Source of the DNA: Lactobacillus colini
GTDB lineage: Bacteria > Bacillota > Bacilli > Lactobacillales > Lactobacillaceae
Length of the DNA stretch: 64,000 bases
Direction: 5' to 3'
NCBI RefSeq assembly: GCF_017874575.1
Contig: NZ_JAGGLU010000007.1
Location: 1 to 64,000 of the forward strand
The notes below the pieces were generated by a model. The model made no database searches, was not told where the DNA came from, and saw only the letters and a list, made by a program, of their open reading frames with translations. The translations under genes were made by a program, and so were the position numbers. Below, piece by piece: positions 18,103-31,793 of the stretch. Every line of letters begins with the position of its first letter. Positions within the stretch are counted from its first letter, which is position 1.

Positions 18103-18744
18103 TTCAAAACACTTTAGAAGAAGAAAACCAACTATCAAAAAGCATATACCTAGTTGGAATTTATTCTTGCAACTCCATCACTCCAGCTGGGAGTTAATAA
18201 AAAATGCTTATTATAGTCATAGACTTTAGCTAGTAGCTCGGTCTTTTTAGAGTAAGCGCACGAAATTAGAGTATCGTCAATGATTAAAGCTAATCTAGTC
18301 TTCTTCGCTTATCAATACTCGGTTTAAGCACAGTGATTATCTTAACAGCTACTAAATAAAGTAGTTTTTGCCAGTTAATACGACCATCATTTTAAACATT
18401 TCTTGCAGTTTTGGAAGAGAAATCTTTTGATTGGTTAAATCAATATAAAGATTTTCTAGCAAAGCGAGATCTAATCATCCAAGCAATAATCATTACTAGA
18501 GAAACTATCGAATGACGTTTAAAATTAACTTTTTTTACTTAGATCAGCTAGACCAATTAGTTTGGTGAAAGCAGAAATTAACGAATTAGTATCGTTTTTC
18601 TGATTAAATTACATTCGTAAGACCCTCTTTATACTTTAATTTAGTCACTTAAAGTATAACGCGAAGAGGTCTTGCGCTTTTTATTTTGCAAAGAAAAAGC
18701 CAAAAACCACGCGGAAAGAGCGTAATTTTCAGCTTTCAAGTTTC
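18103..18744 (-). mobile_element. Degenerate copy of an IS4-type element, 5' part only
   Basis: The segment matches the fuller copy at 22380-23124 over long stretches (for example 18237-18326 against 22738-22827, and the end block before 18744). It ends in the same terminal repeat GCTTTCAAGTTTCAG at 18730-18744. It keeps internal pieces that the other copy lost and lacks the transposase C-terminus and left end. No open frame remains. It fills most of the gap between the nucleoside hydrolase and the flavoprotein gene. Confidence 0.75.
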
Positions 18745-18819
18745 AGGACTTAATTAAAACTTTCAAAAATCTATTTTTGCATGAATACTTTTAAAATATT
18801 ACTTTATGCAGAAAAGCAA

Positions 18820-20646
18820 TTAATGTTCAGAAGCTCCACTAGTTACATCAGATTTGCTAGCTTCTGCTTGAGAGATAGCGTCCTTAACTGCTTCTTTTAG
18901 AGCATTAGTAGTTGAAGAAGCCCCGGAAACAGTATCAACATCAACAGTATTTTCTTCAACCATTTTTTCTGGCAATGTCTGAAGAGCCTTAAGTCCAATA
19001 TCTGCACTTTCATGTTGTTCAACAACTTCTACATTCTTAATCTTGCCATCTTTATAAGCTACTTTAACAGCAAGTTGACCACCGATACCAGCCTTTGACT
19101 TACCTAAGTATTCATCCTGCTTAAGTTCTATATTAACAAGATTATCTTCATTAGCAAGATCATTAACACCTTGTAGGTCTAACTTGCCACCTTCAAGATT
19201 TAGACTATCTGTCTTAGCGACATTCTCACCGGCAATCTGGCCAAAGATAATTGTTTCAGCGACGTTTTGTGCACCTTGGTAAAGATTGGCCACCACGCTA
19301 CCTAATTCACCTGCGCCGTACAAGTGTGGAATTGGCTGATTATCATTATCAATAATTTCAGCTTTACCATTACGTTGAGGACCACCTTGGGTATTAAGCA
19401 TCGTATTAACCATTCGTACTGCGTAGAATGGTCCTTTTTCAATCTTGCGCATAGTCTCTGGATCACGGTGATAAGCATAGTCTTCACCATAATCAACAAA
19501 CTTGTTATAGTCCGCAATAGTCTTTTCTAAGTTTTCTGTTGGAACGTCAATCTTATTAGCTAATTCTGCTAAAGTATCAGCTTTTACGGCTAATTCCTTT
19601 AGGTCAACAAGCTTGAAAGTATGGTTATTGATGTAGAATTCAAATTGCTTTTGATCCATAATCATGTGTGGCTTTTGACTTAGTGCTGCATGACGGAAAG
19701 TACCGTGACTTGAAATAAAACCATGACGTGCATGTTCAACTTCGTTAAAGTAACGTGTACCATCATCAGCAACTACAATCATACCAGCATCATTCTTGCC
19801 CAAGTCGTAATAAACTTCACGTGCACGCTTCTCACCAGGTACAAAGAAGTACATACCATGCATTAAGCTGTAAGAGTTATAAGTATGCATATGCCACATC
19901 TTAGCTCCAGCTTCTTCAGCCATGCTTATACCATCACCACGATTATAAAGACTACCCATAGGCTGTAAATTTGCTTCACCAAGATAGCTTTCAATCATTT
20001 CTTCATTTGCTTCAAAACCACCTGTGGTTAATACTATACCGTTGTTTGCACCAACATAAACTTTCTTGCCATTACGTAATACTTCAACACCAATGACAGT
20101 ACCCTCTTCATTTTGGATTAACTTATGCGCACGAGATTCCATCCATACATCAATATTGTCTCTGTCAGTAACATTCTTACGCAATATATTCCAAAGTGCA
20201 CTATCGAAACTTCCTAAATGGATTGACAAAGCATCATTTGTATCTGCACCTGTATACTCAGGATATTCGATAACTTGCTTACTTAAATATTCAAGCTTGG
20301 TGCCCCTATACTTTTCAATTACCTCTACTGGGTTAGGCGTAATATATTTTTTATAATATGCTGGTAGATTAACTAATCCATTAACAAAAGTTTCTTTAAC
20401 GTCCTCATCTTCATAAAAAGGTTCATTTAAACGATTGAAGTAGGTCATCATTTTATCATGATCTTTAGCAAAGTTAGATCCCTGACCAGATACACGTGTA
20501 TTACCACCTTCTTCACCAATAGGTGCAACTTCAACCATTAGCACTTTCTTACCAGCATCTGCCGCATGACGAGCAGCAGTAGCACCCGCTCCACCAAAGC
20601 CTAGTACAACAACATCGTAAATTGCATTCCAATCTTTTTTAGTCAT
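18820..20646 (-). CDS. Flavoprotein reductase with C-terminal FMN-binding domain (fumarate/urocanate reductase-like)
   Basis: A 608-residue protein. The N-terminal FAD-binding fold carries VVLGFGGAGATAARHAADAGKK and GGNTRVSGQG. The central catalytic region includes GGPQRNGKAEI and HLYGAGELGS. The C-terminal FMN_bind domain (about 515-600) contains VDTVSGASSTT, the site where ApbE-type enzymes attach FMN to Thr. No signal peptide is seen, so it acts in the cytoplasm. The family reduces an activated double bond (fumarate, urocanate or aromatic acrylates). It is divergent from a LysR gene and has a cre box upstream. The actual acceptor is unknown. Confidence 0.85.
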   Translation of the reverse strand: MTKKDWNAIYDVVVLGFGGAGATAARHAADAGKKVLMVEVAPIGEEGGNTRVSGQGSNFAKDHDKMMTYFNRLNEPFYEDEDVKETFVNGLVNLPAYYKKYITPNPVEVIEKYRGTKLEYLSKQVIEYPEYTGADTNDALSIHLGSFDSALWNILRKNVTDRDNIDVWMESRAHKLIQNEEGTVIGVEVLRNGKKVYVGANNGIVLTTGGFEANEEMIESYLGEANLQPMGSLYNRGDGISMAEEAGAKMWHMHTYNSYSLMHGMYFFVPGEKRAREVYYDLGKNDAGMIVVADDGTRYFNEVEHARHGFISSHGTFRHAALSQKPHMIMDQKQFEFYINNHTFKLVDLKELAVKADTLAELANKIDVPTENLEKTIADYNKFVDYGEDYAYHRDPETMRKIEKGPFYAVRMVNTMLNTQGGPQRNGKAEIIDNDNQPIPHLYGAGELGSVVANLYQGAQNVAETIIFGQIAGENVAKTDSLNLEGGKLDLQGVNDLANEDNLVNIELKQDEYLGKSKAGIGGQLAVKVAYKDGKIKNVEVVEQHESADIGLKALQTLPEKMVEENTVDVDTVSGASSTTNALKEAVKDAISQAEASKSDVTSGASEH

Positions 20647-20669
20647 AATATATTACCCTTTCTTTTTCT

Positions 20670-20683
20670 TGTTTACGCTTACA
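20670..20683. promoter_or_regulatory. cre box upstream of the FMN-domain flavoprotein gene
   Basis: On the minus strand TGTAAGCGTAAACA matches the cre consensus at 13 of 14 positions. It lies 24 bases before the flavoprotein start. Confidence 0.6.
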
Positions 20684-20761
20684 TTTATTATTATTATTAT
20701 TGAATTAACACATTTAGTAAAATACTTATTTTAGGTTCATACCATAACCATGGAGGTTATA

Positions 20762-21682
20762 ATGAAAAAACGAGAAACTTTAATCAATGTACTCATGTCC
20801 GCCAAGTCCTGTAAAACAATTACTGAAATTGCTCAGCAATTATATGTAAGCCAACCCTATATTACAAAACTCCTTCGTGAATACGAAAATAAATACAATG
20901 TTAAGTTAATAAACAGAGAGCAAACGCCTATTAAACTGACTACTGCAGGAAATACATTATTAGAAAGTCTTAATGCTGTAATTAATGATGAAAATAAATT
21001 AAAAGAGAATATGCGGTTACTTTCACAAAAAGAGTTGGGGACAGTTTCAGTTACATTCAACCAGCCTTACGCAACTATTCTCTCAGGAAAGATTTTTAGA
21101 ATGTTAGATTTAAAATTTCCAAATGTATTCTTCAATTTTTATGAAGATACTACAGACATAGCTCAACAAAAACTTTTAAATAGAGAAACAGATATTTTTG
21201 TTGGATCAATGCTTGACAATAACTACATCTCTTCTTATAAAGTTACAAATGTAGAAAGACCTTACTTTCTAATTCCAAAGTCAAATGAACTTTATTTTAA
21301 AATTGATGAAAATACCGACTTATCTGAAAATCTTTCACTTTTTGAAAATCATGACTTCATTGGATTAAATGGCCAATCCTATTTCCAAGAACGAGTCAAT
21401 AATATGTTTAAAGAAAAGGGTGTAAACATTAATTTTAAAGCAAATATGCCTAATACTATTTCTGCTTCTTTTGTAGCTATAAATAGCTCAGCAATCGCAA
21501 TCACTTTGCCACTCATTTTTTCTAACTTAAAACTTCCCTTTTCACAATTTAAATTGGTGCCAGTTCCAGAATCATTATTTCCTGCATACTTAGGCATTTC
21601 AATTCTTAAAAATACAAACAAATTAACCAGGGAGATTGTAGAAACACTGGTAGTCGCTGCGCTTAATCACTACAAGAAATAA
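20762..21682 (+). CDS. LysR-family regulator
   Basis: A 306-residue regulator. The N-terminal winged helix is ITEIAQQLYVSQPYITKLLREYE, followed by the LysR substrate-binding domain (about 90-300). The ATG at 20762 follows GGAGGTTATA; the ATG at 20750 overlaps that site and is rejected. It is divergent from the FMN-domain flavoprotein, with 115 bases between the starts, and is its probable regulator, responding to the reductase substrate. Confidence 0.85.
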   Translation: MKKRETLINVLMSAKSCKTITEIAQQLYVSQPYITKLLREYENKYNVKLINREQTPIKLTTAGNTLLESLNAVINDENKLKENMRLLSQKELGTVSVTFNQPYATILSGKIFRMLDLKFPNVFFNFYEDTTDIAQQKLLNRETDIFVGSMLDNNYISSYKVTNVERPYFLIPKSNELYFKIDENTDLSENLSLFENHDFIGLNGQSYFQERVNNMFKEKGVNINFKANMPNTISASFVAINSSAIAITLPLIFSNLKLPFSQFKLVPVPESLFPAYLGISILKNTNKLTREIVETLVVAALNHYKK

Positions 21683-21705
21683 ATTCACAAAAATAGCATC
21701 CTTAA

Positions 21706-23124
21706 CTGAACCTTGAAAGCACCAAAATTAGCTGGACCTCTTGACAGGCTTAGCTTTTTTGCTTCTAAATTAGTTTTCCTACGCTACTGCTTGAAGTTGA
21801 TTTTGAATGAAGTTAGGCAATACTTTAATAAATTAATCAAGTGCGTTTTCTATTTCTTCTGAAATTTAATCTTTGACTTTATTTAACGTTGAGGTAGACC
21901 AATGCTTGTTCAAATGCTAAATTAGGTAAATAATCATTCATTAAGTAGAATAAATCGCCTAGAGTTTTATCATCTGTTTCTTGTCTTTCTTGCCAAGCTA
22001 ATAAGTCATAGACTAATGCAGTTACTGCAAAGCAACCACATTGCCTGTCATAACTTTGGATTTGCGATTTATCTAAAGCCAAGTACTGTTTAGCTGCTTT
22101 GAAGAAGGTTTCAATTTGCCATCTGCGCTTATAAAGCTGGATATTTTCTTGGGGCTGAAGTTGATATCTGGTAGTTGCTAAAACTAAGTACTTACTCTTA
22201 CTGCCACATTTAGACACGAATACTAGTCTAATAGGAAAACTTTGCCCCTGATATTCAGCTTGTACGACACAACTGTAGAGATAATTACTTTTCTTATGTA
22301 TCTTAGATGCAGCTAGTCTTTCATAAAGTCTCTTAACATCATAAAGCCTGCCACGATAGCGATAGTAACCTTTTTTGCTTAGCTTGAGCATAACTTACAC
22401 TGTCTAAACCCAACTGTTTCAAATTCCAAAACATTTTAGGAGAAGAAAACCAGCTGTCAAAAAGTACATACTTAGCTGGAATACCTTCATGCAATGCTTG
22501 TTTTAAAAGCTCAACAGTTACATCATTCATTTGACGACGTGCTTGATTTCTTTTTTTGCCAGCAAACGAGCGATTATCAGCTGTGATAGCTGACTTACCA
22601 ATTAGATTACTTTACTTCTTGGTTGACATTAAAGCAAAATTAACCGGCAAATAAGTATTACCATCACTCCATCCGACAGTTAATCCGCGATAACTTGAAA
22701 CATATTCGTGCTTATTATGGTCATATACTTTAGCTAATAGCTCGGTCTTTTTAGAGTAAGCGCACGAAATTAGAGTATCGTCAATGATTAAAGCTAATCT
22801 AGTCTTCTTCGCTTATCAATACTCGGTTTTAGAAGAGAAATTTTTTGATTGGTTAAATCGATATAAAGATTTTCTAGCAAAACGGGATCTAATCATCCAA
22901 GCAATAATCATTACTAGAGAAACTATTGAATGACGTTTAAAATTAAAGAATTAGTATCATTTTTCTGATTAAATTGCATTATACTTTCCATAGCGTAAGA
23001 CCCTCTTTTTATTTTGAATTTAACACTTAAAGTATAACGCAAGAGGTCTTGCTCTTTTTATTTTGGCAAAGAAAAAGCCAAAAACCACGCGGAAAGAGCG
23101 TAATTTTCAGCTTTCAAGTTTCAG
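21706..23124 (-). mobile_element. IS4-type insertion sequence, degenerate
   Basis: The element is bounded by imperfect inverted repeats: CTGAACCTTGAAAGC at 21706-21720 and GCTTTCAAGTTTCAG at 23110-23124. It spans about 1.4 kb and holds one broken transposase gene on the minus strand. No clear target duplication is visible at its borders. A partial second copy in the same orientation lies at 18103-18744. Confidence 0.75.
21879..22980 (-). pseudogene. IS4-family DDE transposase, frameshifted
   Basis: The C-terminal part (stop at 21879) carries YKRRWQIETFFKAAK, an exact match to the IS4 Y-(2)-R-(3)-E-(6)-K signature with the last catalytic Glu. The middle part, at 22339-22530, has VLFDSWFSSPKMF with a catalytic Asp. 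The two lie in different frames: the protein runs from LGLDSV in one into VMLKLSKKGYYRYRG in the other. Upstream of 22530 the frame has stops (for example before SNLIGKSAITADNRS). The gene is inactive. Confidence 0.8.
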
Positions 23125-23127
23125 TAT

Positions 23128-23804
23128 CTAATTATTATGTCGCAGTTTCAAATTCTGGTGAGCAAAATGAGGAAAAAGATGCTTATCAGTCCAGCCGATA
23201 AATGTTCCCTGAAATATTAAAGAAATAATCGTTCCAATATTTATTGCATACATATGGTGGCTAATAATCAAACAAACAATAGTCAAAACTATCGGTGGAA
23301 TAAAGTTAACCCACTGAGCAATCACTGAATTCCCTTTAAAGAAATAAAACCTTAAAACCTGCATTAAATCATCAATTGGATGCAAGACCCAGTTAACCCT
23401 TTGATATAGCGACACAGATACGCTAATCATGTAAATTCCAAACAAATCTAATGCAATTCTAACTGGCAAGTTCAAATTATTAATTCCAATATTAATAAAG
23501 AAATTTGTAGCGAAACTTACCAAATAAGAAAATGGAATCATAAAAATGAAGTAACCAATTATTTTAATCAAGTTGAATTCTCTCGTAATTAACAGAATTA
23601 CAACAATAACCGCTGTACCATCGATCATTAGCCAATCAGCAATCGACAAGCCAAACGTATGTGATAGATTGGTTGCTGCTGCAGTCCACAAAGCACTTCC
23701 CAAATTTAATGCAACAGTTAAGCCATTGCCCACGCCATTCAGAAATAACGACAGTACGAAAGCAAATATCATGAAGCCTTTACTTGGTTTTTCAATGCAT
23801 TTCA

Positions 23805-23805
<1 letters not shown>
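23128..23805 (-). CDS. YczE/YitT-like integral membrane protein
   Basis: A 225-residue protein with about five to six hydrophobic segments. The N-terminal pattern GFMIFAFVLSLFLNGVGNGLTV, with ALNLGSALWTAA, and the later DDLMQVL resemble the YczE/YyaS group of unknown function. The start overlaps the stop of the GH1 gene by one base (TAATG), so translation is coupled. The role may be sugar or aglycone efflux, or membrane support for the beta-glucoside operon; this is a guess from context. It ends four bases from the IS4 element. Confidence 0.7.
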
Positions 23806-27168
<3,363 letters not shown>

Positions 27169-27210
27169 TTTCCTTTCCTCCCGTTTAGCTCCCCTTTCGA
27201 TATTTTTATA

Positions 27211-27224
27211 ATAAACCGTTTTCA
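27211..27224. promoter_or_regulatory. cre-like box upstream of bglP
   Basis: On the minus strand TGAAAACGGTTTAT fits the cre left half and core, with a weaker right half (12 of 14). It lies in the bglP-rpiR intergenic region. Confidence 0.45.
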
Positions 27225-27315
27225 ATTTAAAATCAATATTTTTTATCATTTTTAATAATAATTATTATCATAAACGATAAAATGCTATAATATTCCTTAA
27301 TGGAGGATTAGTATC

Positions 27316-28071
27316 ATGACTTTAATCGACAATATTATTAGAAAAAAAGACAGCCTTTCTTCTTCAGAAAAAGCTGTCGCAAATTATATTTTAAAAAATC
27401 AAAAACCTATCGCTACAATTACAATTGCCAAAATTGCTAATGAATCACAAACCTCTATCTCAGCGGTTCAGCGTTTTTGCCAAACAATGGGGTTTAAAGG
27501 CTTTAAAGATTTTAAGTTTGCTCTACAATCATATGAATTAATTAATCAAAAGTCCAATATTATTGACACTGATGACAATATTATTAACGCTTATCAACAA
27601 GTGTTACAAACAATGAATGATGTAAATAAAGATATTCTTCATCAACTTACTAAAGACTTAATTAATTCATCCGTCAATTTTATCTTAGGATCATTTTATT
27701 CCAGTATTCCCGCAAACTATTTGAGTCTTGCACTTAATGATTTAGGCTATCTTTCAATCTCAATCGACGATAGTGACAAAGCCAGTCACCTTATTAATAC
27801 AATCAATAATGATTCTACAATAGTAGTATTTTCAATTAGTGGTGATGCTGGAGCATATCAAGATCTATTTTCTTCTCTTTCGGATTCACTACCCCAAAAA
27901 TCATATTTAATTACTATGAATCCAAATGCATCCCAAAACTCATTATTTTCAAACATAATCATATTACCAGCTAAAAATTTAGATCATATTTCTGTAATTG
28001 ATCCGCAAGGCATTAACATTATCTTTATAGAACGATTGATAAATAGTATCTATAAGTTACGAAAAAAATAG
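27316..28071 (+). CDS. RpiR-family transcriptional regulator
   Basis: A 251-residue regulator. The N-terminal helix-turn-helix spans IAKIANESQTSISAVQRFCQTMGFKGFKDFK (about 34-65), followed by a SIS sugar-phosphate-binding domain (about 105-240, including IVVFSISGDAGAYQDL). It is divergent from bglP and probably represses the operon until a phosphorylated sugar binds. The start follows GGAGGATTAGTATC. Confidence 0.85.
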   Translation: MTLIDNIIRKKDSLSSSEKAVANYILKNQKPIATITIAKIANESQTSISAVQRFCQTMGFKGFKDFKFALQSYELINQKSNIIDTDDNIINAYQQVLQTMNDVNKDILHQLTKDLINSSVNFILGSFYSSIPANYLSLALNDLGYLSISIDDSDKASHLINTINNDSTIVVFSISGDAGAYQDLFSSLSDSLPQKSYLITMNPNASQNSLFSNIIILPAKNLDHISVIDPQGINIIFIERLINSIYKLRKK

Positions 28072-28236
28072 ATTAAAAAGTCTCGACCTTTATATTTCTA
28101 TGTCATAAGTTAAGCGCTTGACATTGTTTTAAACGCATGATGCATCTTTTTTGAATTGTAGCCATCTTTGAATGCTTCCATTAAAAGTCATGCTTATACA
28201 CTGTATTTTACATGATTATATATGAATTTGATTAAG

Positions 28237-29082
28237 TTATATGCTTCTTGCTTTATATATAGACTTAACTTTGCTAATCAAATTTATATTGCTAGATTTA
28301 ACATAAAATCCGTATTCCACATATAAGTCTGAATCTAGGGTCTTAATTAAGTATGGTGTACTTAAATTCGCTAAAGGCTCAGGAATTAATAAGTAATCGC
28401 CATTATATTGGCTTTTATTTATTTGTGCTCGATTTAGTATTTTATATTCTTGAATATTTATATGGCAATTAAGGCTTTGAAGTTCAGTTTTCAATCTTGA
28501 ATCTCCAGTTATATTTTCTGCAGGGATATCTACAGTCTTATTTGCCAAATCAGATAAAGTAATTATTTTTTTGGAAACTAATGATGATGTATTAGGTACC
28601 GCTAAAACATAAGGTACTTTTTTTGCTTTTATAAAAGTAAAACCTTGTTTGCCAATAGGCTCTTTACTTTTAATCATTTCAATAATATCTATACTAGATG
28701 GAATGTGATTATAATCAACTATCTCTTGAAATCTAATATCGTTTTTAGCTATTTCTTTATTTTTTAGTATCTCAGGAATTAATTCTTGTTTATTAAGATA
28801 GCCTGCTCCTATAACCAAATATGATTGATATGCTGCCAAACCATGGGTTATTTCTTGGGCCAAGTTAACTAATTCTTTTGAGCGAATTAAGAAATAATGA
28901 CCTGCCTTAGTTAACCTGACGCCATGAGTTGTACGATCAAAAAGTAATACTCCCAGCTTCTTTTCCAAGTTACTAATTTGCTGAGCAACTGCAGCTTTAG
29001 ATATATATAAGTTTTTAGCAGTTTTAGAAAAACTACCTGTTTTTGTAACATCTATAAAAGTGTCAATTTCATGATTATACAT
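28237..29082 (-). CDS. LysR-family regulator
   Basis: A 281-residue LysR protein with the N-terminal winged helix FIDVTKTGSFSKTAKNLYISKAAVAQQISNLEKKLGVLLFDR and the turn KAGHYF. It is divergent from the flavoprotein gene at 29205. The intergenic region holds a GTAAAG-N6-CTTTAC repeat at 29105-29122 as a likely binding site. The effector domain is somewhat short but complete. Confidence 0.85.
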   Translation of the reverse strand: MYNHEIDTFIDVTKTGSFSKTAKNLYISKAAVAQQISNLEKKLGVLLFDRTTHGVRLTKAGHYFLIRSKELVNLAQEITHGLAAYQSYLVIGAGYLNKQELIPEILKNKEIAKNDIRFQEIVDYNHIPSSIDIIEMIKSKEPIGKQGFTFIKAKKVPYVLAVPNTSSLVSKKIITLSDLANKTVDIPAENITGDSRLKTELQSLNCHINIQEYKILNRAQINKSQYNGDYLLIPEPLANLSTPYLIKTLDSDLYVEYGFYVKSSNINLISKVKSIYKARSI

Positions 29083-29104
29083 AATAAACTCCTTACTATT
29101 TAGA

Positions 29105-29122
29105 GTAAAGTTTACCCTTTAC
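29105..29122. promoter_or_regulatory. Candidate LysR binding site
   Basis: The inverted repeat GTAAAG, six bases, CTTTAC lies 23 bases before the LysR start, in the position where LysR proteins autoregulate and activate a divergent gene. Confidence 0.45.
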
Positions 29123-29155
29123 ACTGAAGCAATTCAACAAGTTCTCCAATAAACG

Positions 29156-29169
29156 TAAAAGCGCATACA
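29156..29169. promoter_or_regulatory. cre-like box upstream of the second flavoprotein
   Basis: TAAAAGCGCATACA matches cre at 12 of 14 positions and lies 36 bases before the flavoprotein start. Confidence 0.4.
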
Positions 29170-29204
29170 ATATATGTAAATACTAAAATTTAGGAGGACA
29201 AATT

Positions 29205-30665
29205 ATGGATTATGATGTAGTTGTTGTAGGCGCTGGAGCATCAGGTATTAGCGCAGCATTAAGCGCAGCCCAAAATGGTGCTAAAGTAGCATTATTAGAA
29301 AAAGGCGATAAATTTGGTGGGGCTGGTATGTTTGGTGCCCAAGGATTATTTGCTGTAGGCTCTAAGGAACAACTTGAGCGTGGTGAAGAATATACTATTA
29401 AAGATGCTTACGAAGAAATTATGAATTATACTCATCATTCTTCTAACGCACGCATGACCAAGGCAATTTTACGTGAGTCTGCCGACACAATTGAATGGAT
29501 GCGCCAAAATGGTTTAGATACTGAACTTGTCACTAATACTCAAGAAGTCCACCAAAATCATCCAAGAACTTATCATCAATTTATTGATAAATTTAATGGA
29601 TTTCAACGCGTAATGGATAACTTCATCAACGCTGGCGGAACTTTATTAACAGAAACTAGTGGTAAAGAAATTATTACCGAGGGTAACAAAGTAGTTGGAA
29701 TTAAAGTTATCACTAAAGACGAAGAAAAAGTTCTTACTACTAATAACGTAATATTGGCTGACGGTGGCTTTGTTGGTAATAAAGATGAAGTAAATCAATA
29801 TGCAAAAATTGATAGCAATGACATGTATTCAATGGGTGAAAGAAAAGCCGTTGGTGATGGTTTAAGGATGCTCAAAGAAGTAGGTGGTGTTAACAATTAT
29901 AAACGTATTTTTGAAAATCATGCTGCTACTGTTTATTCTAAGAAGAGCCATAAATGGCATAATAATACCATCTTTAGCTTGACCAATCTTCCAACATTAT
30001 GGATTGATCGTGAAGGCAAGAGATTCACCAATGAAGATATTGTTTATGACTTTGCTTTATGGGGTGACACTGTTTACCAAGCCGGTGGTTATTACTACTT
30101 CTTGCTTGATCAAAAATTAGTCGATTACTTAAAGAAAAACTCTCTTAATTGGACCGATTCTTTTGAAAGAACTTTTAGATTGCTTGATGGCAAGCCAATG
30201 ACTTATAAAGTTGGACCATTCGAAAGTATTGAACAAGATTTACAAGAGGCAATTGATGAAGGTGCTGGCTTTAAAGCTGATAGTGTCGAAGAATTGGCTG
30301 AACAAATTAATGTTTCACCCACTTCATTATCAGATAGTGTAAAGCGCTATAATCATTTAGTTAAAAAAGGTGAAGATACCGATTTTTATAAAGATAACAA
30401 GTTCATGAATGTTCCTGTGGAAGATGGACCATTTTATGCTATTCGTGCTAACTCTACTACTTTAGGTACTGTTGGTGGTGGTCTAGTCAATGAAGACTTC
30501 CAAGCACTTACTTCTGATAGAAAAGTTATACCTGGTGTTTATGTCGTGGGTAACAATGCTGGTGGATTATTTGATTCTTCTTACCCTACTATTGAAGGAT
30601 TAAGTAACGCCTTTGCATGGAATTCAGGTAGAATTGCTGGAAAATTTGTTGCAAAAAATAAATAA
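29205..30665 (+). CDS. FAD-dependent fumarate reductase-like flavoprotein
   Basis: A 486-residue protein of the FAD_binding_2 family. VVVVGAGASGISAALSAAQNGA starts the dinucleotide fold, and GGAGMFGAQG follows. The C-terminal block VVGNNAGGLFDSSYPTIEGLS matches the flavin-contacting end of fumarate/succinate-type reductases. There is no FMN_bind domain and no signal peptide. Behind AGGAGGACAAATT it starts at a clean N-terminus. A divergent LysR gene suggests induction by its own substrate. It lacks the electron-feeding domain of the 18820 protein, so its donor must be separate or a bound cofactor. Confidence 0.83.
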   Translation: MDYDVVVVGAGASGISAALSAAQNGAKVALLEKGDKFGGAGMFGAQGLFAVGSKEQLERGEEYTIKDAYEEIMNYTHHSSNARMTKAILRESADTIEWMRQNGLDTELVTNTQEVHQNHPRTYHQFIDKFNGFQRVMDNFINAGGTLLTETSGKEIITEGNKVVGIKVITKDEEKVLTTNNVILADGGFVGNKDEVNQYAKIDSNDMYSMGERKAVGDGLRMLKEVGGVNNYKRIFENHAATVYSKKSHKWHNNTIFSLTNLPTLWIDREGKRFTNEDIVYDFALWGDTVYQAGGYYYFLLDQKLVDYLKKNSLNWTDSFERTFRLLDGKPMTYKVGPFESIEQDLQEAIDEGAGFKADSVEELAEQINVSPTSLSDSVKRYNHLVKKGEDTDFYKDNKFMNVPVEDGPFYAIRANSTTLGTVGGGLVNEDFQALTSDRKVIPGVYVVGNNAGGLFDSSYPTIEGLSNAFAWNSGRIAGKFVAKNK

Positions 30666-30694
30666 AAACGTAAGCGTCCAATAATAAAGTATCT

Positions 30695-30729
30695 AAAGAC
30701 CCGGTCCTAATTATGGTATAGGATCGGGT
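30695..30729. terminator. Terminator after the second flavoprotein gene
   Basis: The arms AGACCCGGTCCTA and TAGGATCGGGTCT pair with one G-T wobble around an AT-rich loop. A related hairpin is found at 54216-54260. Confidence 0.75.
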
Positions 30730-30759
30730 CTATTCGTTAGTAGCCTATTTACAATTTGC

Positions 30760-31342
30760 TTAGACTTCTTTTGCACACGGCAAATAGCCTTCTATTACTG
30801 CACTATTTGTCAAAATCTCTTCATTTGGCAGATGATCTAAAAGATAATTAATATTTAATGACGCTTGGCAGTTTCAATAATACTCATGATAATTGCACTA
30901 TAGCGTGCAACTTCATAGCTTTGTGAAAAGAGTCAGTTATTGCGTCCCATGATGATAGACTCAACACTTCTTTCAACCATATTGTTAGATAACTCTAAAT
31001 CACCATTCAAGAGTACATTCTTAAATGCTTCTTCATGGTCAAGACTATAGCTGAAAGCTTTGCCAAGTTTAGATTTAGGTAACCTTGTTTATCTCGGCAC
31101 AAGTCAAAGAATTTATCCATCAGTTGCTTTAATTCTTCATTACGTTTAACTTGTCTTTCTTGAATGGATAACTCTAGCCAAGAGCGTTCAAGTCTAAACA
31201 TTTCGTTACAAGTAGCAATTGCTTTTTGTGCTAATGACTTTTGACTTAATCTTTGCGGAGCTGCATCTACAAACCCACTTCTTAAGTGTGAACAGCAACC
31301 TACTAGTGTTAATTGTTTATAACCTGAATATTGGTCAACCAT
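30760..31342 (-). pseudogene. IS66 TnpC transposase, C-terminal fragments
   Basis: The frame at 31007-31342 reads MVDQYSGYKQLT, then CCSHLRSGFVDAAP and later QKAIATCNEMFRLER, which is the catalytic half of IS66 TnpC. Downstream of a shift the family end continues: NGDLELSNNMVERSVE, then GRNN, a stop, and LFSQSYEVARYSAIIMS. Frame breaks and the missing N-terminal half make it a pseudogene. Confidence 0.75.
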
Positions 31343-31793
31343 TCAAGAAAATCGACTGTCTCAAACCATAACAGATTTAGAGATTAATCATGGTTCATCA
31401 GTTTATTATTATGTGGATCATTAAGTCGGATTGCATCCCTTCATAAAAGCCGAACTTAGCACAGTCAATTCTAACTTTAAGAATCAAGCTGGGATTATGC
31501 TTCTTGGGTAGGCTCCTCTTAAAAGTTGGAATCTGCTTCTTATCAACTAGGTAAAATTGGATAATTATGTATTCCTTTTGTAGTGCGCTTATGAAATAAC
31601 TGACCTTTTTATGAATGAATTAGCTAGTTGGTAAGCGTCCAATAACAAGGTATCTACAATTATCTGATTGTCTGTTTTATACTTGAATTATCAATTTTCA
31701 AGGAGGGGAAATTTTATAGTAGACAACCTAATTTACCTGTTCTATTGATAAGAAGCAAATCAGAATTTCTAAGAGATGCTTACAGAGTACTAG

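Larger units (their letters stand above)
30668..31793. mobile_element. IS66-family debris, several fragments
   Basis: Two near-identical direct blocks, GTAAGCGTCCAATAA at 30668-30682 and again at about 31632, mark IS66-type ends; the second continues into TCAATTTTCAAGGAGG as at 292-306. Between them lies a broken TnpC gene on the minus strand (30760-31342). The part between 31343 and 31630 has only short broken frames. Nothing here is intact. Confidence 0.6.

Noticed and set aside
28105..28120. AAGCGCTT palindrome after the RpiR gene, as a cre box
   Set aside because: Only the core fits; outer positions of the cre consensus do not, and no promoter for a nearby gene starts there.
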